Of a stretch of DNA of 64,000 nt, positions 51,486 through 64,000 are shown piece by piece. The stretch is from NCBI RefSeq assembly GCF_007489285.1, contig NZ_VLIY01000003.1, positions 1 to 64,000 on the forward strand. The letters run 5' to 3'. The notes beneath the pieces are model-generated. The model was not told the DNA's origin. It did no database searches and saw nothing but the letters and a program-made list of their open reading frames with translations. Every line of letters starts with the position of its first letter. Within the stretch, counting starts at the first letter, position 1. This DNA is from Skermania sp. ID1734 (lineage in GTDB: Bacteria > Actinomycetota > Actinomycetes > Mycobacteriales > Mycobacteriaceae). The translations under genes and the position numbers were made by a program.

Positions 51486-52434
51486 CGGCACCGCCGGCGA
51501 GCAGATCGGTGACCTCGGTGACTGTCGGCATGGCCGTCGAGCATTCGAGCCGGGACGCGACGATCGCGCCCGCGGCGTTGGCGAACTGCACGGTCTTCTC
51601 CAGCGACCAACCGTGTAGCAGTCCATGGCAGAGCGCGCCGCCGAATCCGTCGCCGGCGCCGAGGCCATTGACCACCGCGACGTCGAGGGCGGGCACCCGG
51701 ACGGTTTCCGTCCTGGTCTTGGCCAGCACGCCGAGCGGGCCCTGCTTGACCACCGCCAACTCGACACCGAGGTCCAGCAGACGCTCGGCCGCGTCGTCCG
51801 GCTGCGCGGTGCCGACCGCCATCTGACACTCGGCGAGGTTGCCCACCGCGACCGTCACCAGGGCCAACGCCTGCCGGACTTGCTCGCGCGCGGACTGCAC
51901 CGACGGCCAGAACATCGGCCGGTAGTCCAAGTCGAGCACGGTGTGGCTGCGGCGACGACGGTGGTCCCAGGCGGCGAAGTGCGCAGAGCGGCTCGGCTGC
52001 GCGCACAAGCCGGTGACCGTCGACCAGAACACCCCCGCGCCGGCCACGGCATCGGCGGGAATGTCGTCGGCGCGCAGCTGCAGATCGGGTGGTGCCGGGC
52101 CGCGATAGAAATAGAGCGGGAAGTAGTCCGGCGGAAAGATCTCGCAGAAAGTGACCGGCGTCGGGTGATGGTCGTCGACCACGACGTACCGGTCGTCCAC
52201 CCCAAGCTCGCGCAGGCTGGTGCGTACGAAGCCGCCGAAAGGATCGGCGCCCACGCCGGAGATTAACGCGCTGCGGCAACCCAGGCGTGCCGCGGCGACG
52301 GCGACATTGGCCGCGCTGCCGCCGAGGAACTTGCCGAAGGTCTGCACCTCATCGAGGCCGACGCCGGTCTGCAGAGGGTAGACATCGACACCGCAGCGCC
52401 CGATGGCCACCACATCGAAGCTGCCGCTCGTCAC
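51478..52434 (-). CDS. iolC: 5-dehydro-2-deoxygluconokinase IolC (PfkB family)
   Basis: 318 residues from GTG. GKFLGGSAANVAVAAARLG and NGLGAGDGFGGALCHGLL (with catalytic Asp) are the PfkB signatures; CGVDVYP near the N-terminus is IolC-like. Phosphorylates 5-dehydro-2-deoxy-gluconate. First iol gene, 22 bases downstream of the TetR gene on the same strand. Confidence 0.92.
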   Translation of the reverse strand: MTSGSFDVVAIGRCGVDVYPLQTGVGLDEVQTFGKFLGGSAANVAVAAARLGCRSALISGVGADPFGGFVRTSLRELGVDDRYVVVDDHHPTPVTFCEIFPPDYFPLYFYRGPAPPDLQLRADDIPADAVAGAGVFWSTVTGLCAQPSRSAHFAAWDHRRRRSHTVLDLDYRPMFWPSVQSAREQVRQALALVTVAVGNLAECQMAVGTAQPDDAAERLLDLGVELAVVKQGPLGVLAKTRTETVRVPALDVAVVNGLGAGDGFGGALCHGLLHGWSLEKTVQFANAAGAIVASRLECSTAMPTVTEVTDLLAGGADV

Positions 52435-52456
52435 CTTCTCACTCCGCGTCGATGGT

Positions 52457-53095
52457 CTAGCTGTCGCACCCGCCCGCCAAAACCCGGCGCGCGATCAGTT
52501 CCCAATTGTCGGCGATCTGCTCGATCGGCATCCCTAAACCGCGGAGTTGGTGCATAACTAGTTCGGCATCCAGCGGCGCGAGCAGTGCATCGGCGAGCAG
52601 ACGCACGTCGCCTGCCACGCCGGCTGAGCGCAGCAGCATCATCACGTGTGACAGCGACAACAAATAGGGCGGCAACTCGTAGCGTTGCCCGCCGGCATCC
52701 TCGGCCGCGATGCGGACCTCGCCCTCTACCTCGGTGCGGGCGAGTCGCGCGCGGCCGAAGGCCACCAGTCGCTCGACGGGTTCGGCGCCCGGGCCCAGCG
52801 GTGGGGGACCGAACATGAAGGCTTGCTGCAACTCGCGCTCGGAGTGGTCGAGCAGGGCGTTCATCAGGCCGGCGCGGCTGCCGAACCGGCGAAAGACGGT
52901 GCCTTTGCCGACGCCGGCCCGGTTGGCCACCGCGTCCATGGTCACCGCGCACACTCCGCGTTCGGCGACCAGTTCGGCCGCGGCCTCCAGCAACAACCGC
53001 CGGTTGCGCGCCGCATCACCGCGCTCGGAGCTCTCCACGGTCAACGCGGGAAAACCGTTGAGGACGGGCAATTCGGGCGAGGACACAGTAGCCAT
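52457..53095 (-). CDS. TetR-family regulator (Rv3055-like)
   Basis: 212 residues. The helix-turn-helix is RRLLLEAAAELVAERGVCAV then TMDAVANRAGVGKGTVFRRF. The ligand domain starts with LLDHSERELQQAFMFGPPPL. It is divergent from the FMN reductase gene, as Rv3055/Rv3054c are, so most likely controls that pair. It is also directly upstream of iolC on the same strand, so it may be the promoter-proximal gene of the iol operon. Palindromes in the 103-base gap are candidate operators. Confidence 0.9.
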   Translation of the reverse strand: MATVSSPELPVLNGFPALTVESSERGDAARNRRLLLEAAAELVAERGVCAVTMDAVANRAGVGKGTVFRRFGSRAGLMNALLDHSERELQQAFMFGPPPLGPGAEPVERLVAFGRARLARTEVEGEVRIAAEDAGGQRYELPPYLLSLSHVMMLLRSAGVAGDVRLLADALLAPLDAELVMHQLRGLGMPIEQIADNWELIARRVLAGGCDS

Positions 53096-53127
53096 CGTAC
53101 GCAGCGGCGACCGACCGGGAATGAACT

Positions 53128-53154
53128 CGGACCGCGGTCCGTTTGTACTGGCAG
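53128..53154. promoter_or_regulatory. Candidate TetR operators
   Basis: cggaccgcggtccg (53128-53141) is a perfect 14-bp palindrome and ACTG-G-CAGT (around 53147-53155) a 9-bp one, between the divergent TetR and FMN reductase genes. ggacaca (53081) and tgtgtcc (53155) form a wider inverted pair. Confidence 0.5.
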
Positions 53155-53198
53155 TGTGTCCGCGTGCTGGCGGAGAGTTTCGAAGCGAGGAGAAGTTC

Positions 53199-53771
53199 AT
53201 GAGTGACAGTCGCATTGTGGTCCTGTACGGCAGTCTTCGTGCGGACGCGATGTCGCGTCGCATCGCCGAGGCGGCAGCGGCGGCGGCGCCGGCCGGCGTG
53301 GACGTCGTTGTGTACGACGGCCTCGGCGAGGTGCCCTTCTACAACGAAGACATCGACGTTGCCGATGGCCTCGACCCCGCCGCAGCTGCGCTGCGCGAGG
53401 CGGTTGCCGCGGCCGATGCGGTGCTGTTGGTCACTCCCGAATACAACGGCACCATCCCGGCGGTGTTGAAGAACGCGATCGACTGGCTGTCGCGGCCTTT
53501 CGGCGCGGGCGCGCTCGCAGGGCGCCACGTTGCGGTCATCAGTGCGTCGCCGAGCCCCAACGGCGCCGCCTGGGCGCAGGCCGACACCGCGAAGGCGGTC
53601 GGCGTCGCGCGCGGCGTAGTGCATGATGATCTTGGCCTGACCGTGGGCAAGACGATCGAGAAGTTCGGTGCCGAGCATCCGCGCGAGCATGCTGAATTCG
53701 CCGACGAGCTGCGTGCGGTCATCAACGGCTTGGTCGCGGCGTCGCGGCGAGAGTTGCTGCCTGTGCGCTGA
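53199..53771 (+). CDS. NADPH-dependent FMN reductase (Rv3054c-like)
   Basis: 190-residue flavodoxin-fold reductase. VLYGSLRADAMSRRIAEA binds the FMN phosphate; TPEYNGTIPAVLKNAIDWLSRP is the family signature. Reduces FMN, quinones or azo substrates with NADPH. It starts at ATG 53199 behind gcgaggagaag. Divergent from its likely repressor, it precedes a strong terminator, so is monocistronic. Confidence 0.92.
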   Translation: MSDSRIVVLYGSLRADAMSRRIAEAAAAAAPAGVDVVVYDGLGEVPFYNEDIDVADGLDPAAAALREAVAAADAVLLVTPEYNGTIPAVLKNAIDWLSRPFGAGALAGRHVAVISASPSPNGAAWAQADTAKAVGVARGVVHDDLGLTVGKTIEKFGAEHPREHAEFADELRAVINGLVAASRRELLPVR

Positions 53772-53795
53772 GCTCTACGCGGCCTCGACACGCCA

Positions 53796-53841
53796 GCCGC
53801 CTCGGTGTGATGTGCGACACGCCGAGGCGGCTTCGTAATTT
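53796..53841 (+). terminator. Intrinsic terminator after the FMN reductase gene
   Basis: gccgcctcgg and ccgaggcggc pair perfectly over 10 bp (further tgt/aca inside the loop), followed by ttcgtaattttt: a textbook rho-independent terminator, 24 bases after the stop. Confidence 0.85.
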
Positions 53842-53917
53842 TTCCCGGCCGAAGTCTTACGACCAGGGAATTTCATGAATGTGAGTCGCAACATCTCGTG
53901 TTTGCTAAATCTGTCGG

Positions 53918-53933
53918 CCACTAGGTGTAGTGT
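53918..53933. promoter_or_regulatory. Candidate NrdR box upstream of nrdHIE
   Basis: ccactaggtgtagtgt contains the perfect inverted repeat CACTA-ggtg-TAGTG and fits the NrdR consensus (acaCwATATwTwGtgt) in both arms. A weaker candidate, aacatctcgtgtt, lies ~30 bases upstream, close to the usual three-turn spacing of paired NrdR boxes. Confidence 0.55.
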
Positions 53934-54142
53934 CTGGGGCACGGAAGAAGCACAACCCATGAAGGACTAATTCAGGGCATCTCGAGCCGCAAAATTTCGC
54001 TCCGATGCCGAAAGCAACCCCGAAGATCCGGCGTGATTCGTGTCACTTCCGCACCGAGCAGCAAACCATTAACGACAACTGTCAGCCAGTTCCGGGAGCG
54101 ATGCAGTAACTACCCCGGGGCCATGGAAAAGGGGAAGTTTCT
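53934..54142 (+). other. Long leader of the nrd operon
   Basis: About 200 bases from the NrdR-like box to nrdH with no supported gene; the only start nearby gives a three-codon frame (atgaaggactaa at ~53958). ccccgggg precedes the nrdH start region at ~54113. No cobalamin riboswitch consensus was recognised. Confidence 0.5.
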
Positions 54143-54376
54143 ATGACCGTCACCGTCTACACCAAGCCGGCTTGCGTTCAGTGCAATGCCACCTACCGCG
54201 CGCTCGACAAGGCCGGTATCGAATACACCGTCGTTGACATCTCTCAGGACCCCGAAGCGCGCGACTACGTGATGGCGCTGGGTTACCTGCAGGCTCCGGT
54301 CGTGGTGGCCGGTGACACGCACTGGTCCGGGTTCCGTCCCGACCGCATCAAGTCGCTGACAGTAGTGGCCGCCTGA
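54143..54376 (+). CDS. nrdH: Glutaredoxin-like NrdH redoxin
   Basis: 77 residues. The redox motif [15 protein letters not shown] (CVQC) and the C-terminal SGFRPDRIK, which marks NrdH, are intact. Reduces class Ib ribonucleotide reductase using thioredoxin reductase. First of nrdH-nrdI-nrdE-nrdF; preceded by aaaagggg. Confidence 0.95.
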   Translation: MTVTVYTKPACVQCNATYRALDKAGIEYTVVDISQDPEARDYVMALGYLQAPVVVAGDTHWSGFRPDRIKSLTVVAA

Positions 54377-54842
54377 GGCCGCAGCACGCCGAAATTTCGC
54401 GGAACGGTGTCGACATGGCTGACGGCATGGGATTGGTGGTCTATTTCTCCAGCGTTTCGGAGAACACCCGCCGATTCGTCGACCGGCTCGCACTGCCCGC
54501 CGTGCGTATTCCGTTGCACGACTCCGGCGGCGAGTTCCGGGTAGACGAGCCTTACGTGTTGATCACCCCGACCTATGGCGGGGGAGCGCACATCGTCGGC
54601 CGGGAGCGGGGGCTGGTGCCCAAGCCCGTCGTCCGGTTCCTCAACAATGCGCACAACCGCTCGCTGATACGCGGCGTCATCGCGGCCGGCAACACCAACT
54701 TCGGTGAAACATACTGTGCCGCAGGAGATGTGATTTCTCGAAAGTGTCAGGTGCCGTACCTGTACCGCTTCGAGTTGATGGGAACGGCCGACGACGTTGC
54801 GCGCGTCAGAGAAGGCCTGGGATCGTTCTGGGAAGGAACTCA

Positions 54843-58023
<3,181 letters not shown>

Positions 58024-58039
58024 TCCTCTAACCGGTCGA

Positions 58040-58096
58040 CGAGATGATGGCTAGGGACAGGGCCACTCGAACAACGTCTCCGTAGCCATCATCTCG
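58040..58096. terminator. Bidirectional hairpin between nrdF and the convergent lipoprotein gene
   Basis: cgagatgatggcta (58040-58053) and tagccatcatctcg (58083-58096) are perfect 14-bp inverted repeats with a 29-base loop, and no T-run on either side. Placed between convergent stops, it likely ends both transcripts. Confidence 0.75.
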
Positions 58097-58114
58097 GCAA
58101 AAGAGAGCAGAGCC

Positions 58115-59197
58115 TCAGCCGGTGACGAACCCGTTCAGCGTGGCACGCAGGTCGGCCAGCATGGCGCGAGCGGCGGTGAGCCCGTCGCCGTGCCAAATCG
58201 TGTCATCGACGTTGAACACGCGACGGTCCACCGCGGCGCCGAGTTCGCGCCATGCGTCGCCGTTCATTACCTGCTCGGCGTGCGACTTGCCCGCATCGCC
58301 GTCGAACAGCACATAGATAAGGTCGCCGTCGGCGTTCGAGAGGTCCGACGACGTGATGGGGTAGGACTTGCCGCGCTGATAAGCCGGCCGACGCACGCCC
58401 GCGTCGGACAGAACTTGCCCGGCGAAGCTGTCGGAGCCCTGCACCTGCATCGAATCCCCACCGAAGCGGACCACCGAAGCCTGGGTTTGCGAGGCGTTGA
58501 GGTCGGTCCCGGTCTGGGTGGCGTCGCGGTGGTAGTCCGCCAACGCCTTCTTCGCGGCCTCCGGCCGACCCAGCGCTAGGGCGGCGACTTGAAACTGTCG
58601 CTGCCAGCCGCCGTCCACGCTGTCGAAAACGGTCGGCGCAATCGCCGACAGCTTCGCGGCGACCGCCGCATCGGGAACCGACGTGCCGAGGATCAGGTCC
58701 GGCTTGAGCTGGGCGATGCGGTCCAGATCGGGCGCGGACGGCGATCCGACCGAGGGAATGAGCCCGATCCCGGTGCCGAGATAGCTCGGTTGAGCCGACG
58801 CGCCCGGCGGCAAAGTCGCGCCGACGACGCGCTCCCAGAGGCCGAGTGCGCAGGTCGTGTCGAGCGCCTGAGTGCCGAGCACCACGATGCGCATCGGATC
58901 CCCGGTGACCGTCGTAGCGCCGCCGGCGTGCGCAACGTTTCGGGTCGAAGCGCCGGGGTCCATCGGCGCGGGAGCTGGACAAGCGGTGCGCGTGTCGCGC
59001 TCGAGGCCTACCACACCGGCACCGGCGACCATGGTCGTGGTGCGCACGATGGACGGGTCGGCGTCGGTGAGTCCGGTGCTGCCGCATCCGGCCGCCGCTG
59101 TCAGTGTGACCGCGAGGGCGACCAGGGCGCCCACACGGCGCAGACCAGCGGGGCGACGAGCGGGAAACGGCATGACGGCGAGGTTACTACTAGCCAT
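58115..59197 (-). CDS. fecB2: Iron-siderophore-type substrate-binding lipoprotein (FecB2/Rv3044-like)
   Basis: About 360 residues. LRRVGALVALAVTLTAAAGC is a lipoprotein signal with lipobox TAAAGC. The binding fold follows FecB-type class III proteins (MRIVVLGTQALDTTCALGLW, LKPDLILGTSVPD, DGDLIYVLFDGD). Delivers Fe3+-siderophore or haem to a permease that is not in this window. ATG 59197 has a ggggcc site; ATG 59173 is the alternative, and an earlier frame extension is not protein-like. Divergent from ctaD as in M. tuberculosis. Confidence 0.88.
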   Translation of the reverse strand: MASSNLAVMPFPARRPAGLRRVGALVALAVTLTAAAGCGSTGLTDADPSIVRTTTMVAGAGVVGLERDTRTACPAPAPMDPGASTRNVAHAGGATTVTGDPMRIVVLGTQALDTTCALGLWERVVGATLPPGASAQPSYLGTGIGLIPSVGSPSAPDLDRIAQLKPDLILGTSVPDAAVAAKLSAIAPTVFDSVDGGWQRQFQVAALALGRPEAAKKALADYHRDATQTGTDLNASQTQASVVRFGGDSMQVQGSDSFAGQVLSDAGVRRPAYQRGKSYPITSSDLSNADGDLIYVLFDGDAGKSHAEQVMNGDAWRELGAAVDRRVFNVDDTIWHGDGLTAARAMLADLRATLNGFVTG

Positions 59198-59424
59198 GGT
59201 TGGCCCCGAGGAACGACCTGCGTGCGAGATTTCGACCCGCGCTGTGCGTCGATGATGAGAGTATCTAGCTACCACTGCGACAGGTACTACAGCGGAAATA
59301 CGACACAGGGTAGGACCCGTTCCGCCGGGCACTGCGGCACGGTCTACGATTCCAAGAGCGCTAGGTCCCGTGGCAACAGGAGCGGAGCCTGCGGAGCGAC
59401 CCCACAGGCACAGTAGGAGGATCA

Positions 59425-61179
59425 GTGACTGCCGTAGCGCCCAAGCCAGTCCCTCAGCTAGAGCCGGCGCGGCCCTATCCGCAGCGGGTTGGTCCTAAGG
59501 GTTCATACCTGTACAAGATGATCACGACCACCGACCCCAAGGTGCTCGGCATCATGTACCTGGTCACCTCGGTGTCGTTCTTCTTGATCGGCGGCCTGAT
59601 GGCCCTGCTGATGCGCGCGGAACTGGCCGTGCCGGGCCTGCAGTTCCTGTCGAACGAGCAGTTCAACCAGCTGTTCACCATGCACGGCACGATCATGCTG
59701 CTCTTCTACGCGACGCCGATCGTGTTCGGTTTTGCCAACGTGGTGCTGCCGCTACAGATCGGCGCTCCCGACGTCGCGTTCCCACGGTTGAACGCCTTCA
59801 GCTACTGGCTGTACCTGTTCGGTGCCACCCTGGCCACGGCCGGCTTCATCACGCCGGGCGGTGCGGCTGACTTCGGTTGGACCGCCTACACCCCGCTCAG
59901 TGACGCGGTCCACTCACCGGGCGTGGGCGCGGACCTGTGGATTCTCGGCCTTGCGGTAAGCGGCCTGGGCACGATCCTGGCTGCGGTCAACATGGCCACC
60001 ACCGTGATCGTGCTGCGCTGTCCGGGTATGACGATGTTCCGGATGCCGATCTTCACCTGGAACATCTTCGTCACCAGCCTGCTGGTGCTGCTCGCGTTCC
60101 CGCTGCTGACCGCGGCGCTGATGGGCCTCGCGGTGGACCGCCACCTCGGCGGTCACATCTACGACCCGGCGACCGGCGGAGCGATGCTGTGGCAGCATCT
60201 GTTCTGGTTCTTCGGCCATCCCGAGGTGTACATCGTGGCGTTGCCGTTCTTCGGCGTCGTCACCGAGATCTTCCCGGTGTTCAGCCGTAAGCCGGTCTTC
60301 GGTTACACCACGCTGGTGTACGCGACGCTGGGCATCGCGGCGCTGTCGGTGGCGGTGTGGGCGCACCACATGTATGCAACCGGAGCCGTGCTGCTGCCGT
60401 TCTTCTCGTTCATGACGTTCCTGATCGCGGTTCCGACGGGTGTGAAGTTCTTCAACTGGATCGGCACCATGTGGAAGGGCAAGTTAACTTTCGAGACGCC
60501 GATGTTGTTCTCCGTCGGGTTCATCGTGACCTTCCTGTTCGGTGGTTTGACCGGTGTCCTGCTCGCCAGCCCGCCGCTGGACTTCCACGTCTCGGACTCC
60601 TACTTCGTGGTCGCGCATTTCCACTACGTGCTGTTCGGCACGATCGTGTTCGCCACCTACGCCGGTGTCTACTTCTGGTTCCCGAAGATGACCGGACGCA
60701 TGCTGGACGAACGCCTCGGCAAGTGGCACTTCTGGGCGACGTTCGTCGGCTTCCACACCACGTTCTTGGTGCAGCACTGGCTGGGTAACGAAGGCATGCC
60801 GCGTCGCTACGCGGACTACCTGCCGACCGACGGCTTCACCACCCTGAACTCGGTGTCCACCATCGGCGCCTTCGTGCTCGGCGCTTCGACGCTGCCGTTC
60901 GTGTGGAACGTCTTCAAGAGCTTCCGCTACGGCGAGGTCGTCACGGTGGACGACCCGTGGGGCTACGGCAACTCGCTCGAGTGGGCCACCACCTGCCCGC
61001 CGCCGCGGCACAACTTCTACGAGTTGCCGCGCATCCGGTCGGAGCGCCCGGCGTTCGAGTTGCATTACCCGCACATGGTGGAGCGGATGCGGGCCGAGGC
61101 CCACGTCGGCTGGGGCTCGAGCAACCACGGCACTGAGGTGATCGAGGAGAAGCGGGCCGCGACCACCGCTGGCGGCTAA
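59425..61179 (+). CDS. ctaD: Cytochrome c oxidase (aa3) subunit I
   Basis: 584 residues, twelve membrane helices. [15 protein letters not shown] (haem a ligand), [19 protein letters not shown] (CuB His and cross-linked Tyr), [10 protein letters not shown] (CuB His pair) and [10 protein letters not shown] (haem a/a3 His) are intact. Terminal oxidase of the bc1-aa3 supercomplex. A perfect aggaggatc site precedes GTG 59425; 228 bases to fecB2 contain both promoters (tacgat at ~59344 is a possible -10). Confidence 0.96.
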   Translation: MTAVAPKPVPQLEPARPYPQRVGPKGSYLYKMITTTDPKVLGIMYLVTSVSFFLIGGLMALLMRAELAVPGLQFLSNEQFNQLFTMHGTIMLLFYATPIVFGFANVVLPLQIGAPDVAFPRLNAFSYWLYLFGATLATAGFITPGGAADFGWTAYTPLSDAVHSPGVGADLWILGLAVSGLGTILAAVNMATTVIVLRCPGMTMFRMPIFTWNIFVTSLLVLLAFPLLTAALMGLAVDRHLGGHIYDPATGGAMLWQHLFWFFGHPEVYIVALPFFGVVTEIFPVFSRKPVFGYTTLVYATLGIAALSVAVWAHHMYATGAVLLPFFSFMTFLIAVPTGVKFFNWIGTMWKGKLTFETPMLFSVGFIVTFLFGGLTGVLLASPPLDFHVSDSYFVVAHFHYVLFGTIVFATYAGVYFWFPKMTGRMLDERLGKWHFWATFVGFHTTFLVQHWLGNEGMPRRYADYLPTDGFTTLNSVSTIGAFVLGASTLPFVWNVFKSFRYGEVVTVDDPWGYGNSLEWATTCPPPRHNFYELPRIRSERPAFELHYPHMVERMRAEAHVGWGSSNHGTEVIEEKRAATTAGG

Positions 61180-61278
61180 TCAGCCGATCGCGCGGCCATG
61201 TGCCGAAAACTATCCCGATGCGGGCTCGGCCGATAAGGCAGGGCCCGCATCGTGGCGTCCGGGTATGGGCCACAATGA

Positions 61279-63288
<2,010 letters not shown>

Positions 63289-63293
<5 letters not shown>

Positions 63294-63356
63294 CGGCCGC
63301 GTGAGCATCGCAGCGCGGAACGCGCGAGGAGCGGAGCAAGGCCAGAACCGACAGTT
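63289..63356. repeat. REP-like intergenic repeat, copy B
   Basis: Near-identical inverse of 3307-3375. Begins GGTGACGGCCG at the Pth2-like stop codon and ends gacagtt just before the convergent thiolase gene. Contains GCGCG-GAA-CGCGC. Confidence 0.75.
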
Positions 63357-63361
63357 AAGCC

Positions 63362-64000
63362 CTATACCTGCACGATCACCGACGACCCGTGCCCGAACAG
63401 CCCCTGGTTGGCGGTGATCCCGACCCGCGCGCCCTCGACTTGACGTCCGGTGGCCTGCCCACGCAGCTGCCAAGTCAGCTCACAGACCTGGGCTAGTGCC
63501 TGCGCCGGGACCGCTTCACCGAAGCAGGCCAGCCCGCCCGAGGGGTTGACCGGGATACGGCCGCCCACGGAGGTGTCGCCCGCGCGCAGCAAATGCTCGG
63601 CCTCGCCGCGCTTGCACAGCGCGAGATCTTCGATCCAGTCCAGCTCGAGCGCGGTGGACAGGTCATACACCTCGGCGACGTCGACGTCCTCGGGCCCGAT
63701 GCCGGCCTCCTCGTAGGCCGCGTGACCGATCGACTCCTTGAACGTGCGCTCGGGGGCGGGCACGGCCGCGGTCGAGTCGGTGGAGAAGTTCGGCATGTCC
63801 ATGACGGTCTGTGGGAACGTCGGCGTGACAGTCGAAATCGCGCTTATCCGAACCGGATTGGTGAGGCCGCGCCGCCGGGCGAAGTCGAGCGATGTCAGCA
63901 GCACGGCCGCGCCGCCGTCGGAGGTGGCACAGATGTCGAGCAGGTGTAGCGGGTCCGCCACCACGGCCGACTCCAGCACGTCGGCGACGCTGACCTCTTT
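63362..64000 (-). CDS. Thiolase-like lipid-transfer protein / acetyl-CoA acetyltransferase, C-terminal part (partial)
   Basis: At least 212 C-terminal residues; the frame is open through the window edge (KEVSVADVLESAVVADPL). SDGGAAVLLTSLD, DVAEVYDLSTALELDWIEDL, GGRIPVNPSGGLACFGEAVP and ITANQGLFGHGSSVIVQV follow the SCP2-thiolase-like family (Ltp1, FadA-type) of steroid and lipid catabolism. The GH motif (FGHGSS) is present; the N-terminal active-site Cys is outside the window. Confidence 0.88.
   Translation of the reverse strand, partial: KEVSVADVLESAVVADPLHLLDICATSDGGAAVLLTSLDFARRRGLTNPVRISAISTVTPTFPQTVMDMPNFSTDSTAAVPAPERTFKESIGHAAYEEAGIGPEDVDVAEVYDLSTALELDWIEDLALCKRGEAEHLLRAGDTSVGGRIPVNPSGGLACFGEAVPAQALAQVCELTWQLRGQATGRQVEGARVGITANQGLFGHGSSVIVQV

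Noticed and set aside
53934-54142. Cobalamin riboswitch in the nrd leader
   Set aside because: A gccact-like string occurs near 53917, but the other conserved B12-riboswitch blocks are absent.

Overview
The window is GC-rich, has tightly packed genes with many ATGA and TGATG stop/start overlaps, and reads as a chromosomal segment of an environmental mycobacterium (Mycolicibacterium-like). This rests on the right-hand block TetR / FMN reductase / nrdHIE / nrdF2 / fecB2 / ctaD / serB2, which follows the order of Rv3055 to Rv3042c in M. tuberculosis, on a 13E12-type DUF222-HNH gene with a LexA-like box, and on a four-gene conservon like Rv3365c-Rv3362c.

Layout. 1-5.9 kb: the right end of an IS256-family element abutting a GapB-type glyceraldehyde-3-phosphate dehydrogenase, a ThrE-family exporter, a fused dihydroxyacetone kinase and an alpha/beta hydrolase. 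6.2-10.5 kb: an unknown protein, then a CheB / STAS-ATPase / CheR-PAS signalling module with no chemoreceptor nearby. 10.5-30.7 kb: a [NiFe]-hydrogenase locus of the atmospheric-H2 type (group 1h, Hhy/actinobacterial hydrogenase), with a nickel permease and its ArsR-type regulator, structural subunits, a hemerythrin, a NifU-like protein, several proteins of unknown function, a full HypABCDEF set, an endopeptidase, a SIS protein and a SIS-HypC fusion. A small island (SDR remnant, short repeats, SOS-box 13E12 gene) splits this locus at 19-20.7 kb. 30.7-41 kb: a cytochrome b561-molybdopterin oxidoreductase fusion, a secreted amidase with a repeat-rich tail, a CobW-type GTPase, molybdenum-cofactor genes (moaE, fused moaC-moaB, moeA, moaA, moaD), a ribbon-helix-helix gene behind a palindrome, and a DUF4097 protein. 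41-46.8 kb: nadE, the conservon and a fructosamine-kinase-like gene. 46.8-53.1 kb: an iolCBDEG operon for inositol breakdown behind a TetR gene. 53.2-64 kb: FMN reductase, class Ib ribonucleotide reductase, iron-siderophore lipoprotein, cytochrome oxidase subunit I, SerB2, a Pth2-like protein and the end of a thiolase-like lipid-transfer gene.

How it fits together. The nickel permease and ArsR protein would supply and sense nickel, HypA/B insert it, HypC-F build and deliver Fe(CN)2CO, the endopeptidase trims the large subunit after His576, and HhyS/HhyL oxidise trace H2. The molybdenum-cofactor genes can supply the nearby sulfite-oxidase-type enzyme. No CRISPR array, rRNA, tRNA or prophage was seen. 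The least understood parts are the unknown proteins of the hydrogenase locus, the SIS-HypC fusion and the CheB/STAS/CheR module. A REP-like repeat occurs twice, each time immediately after a stop codon in a convergent junction.
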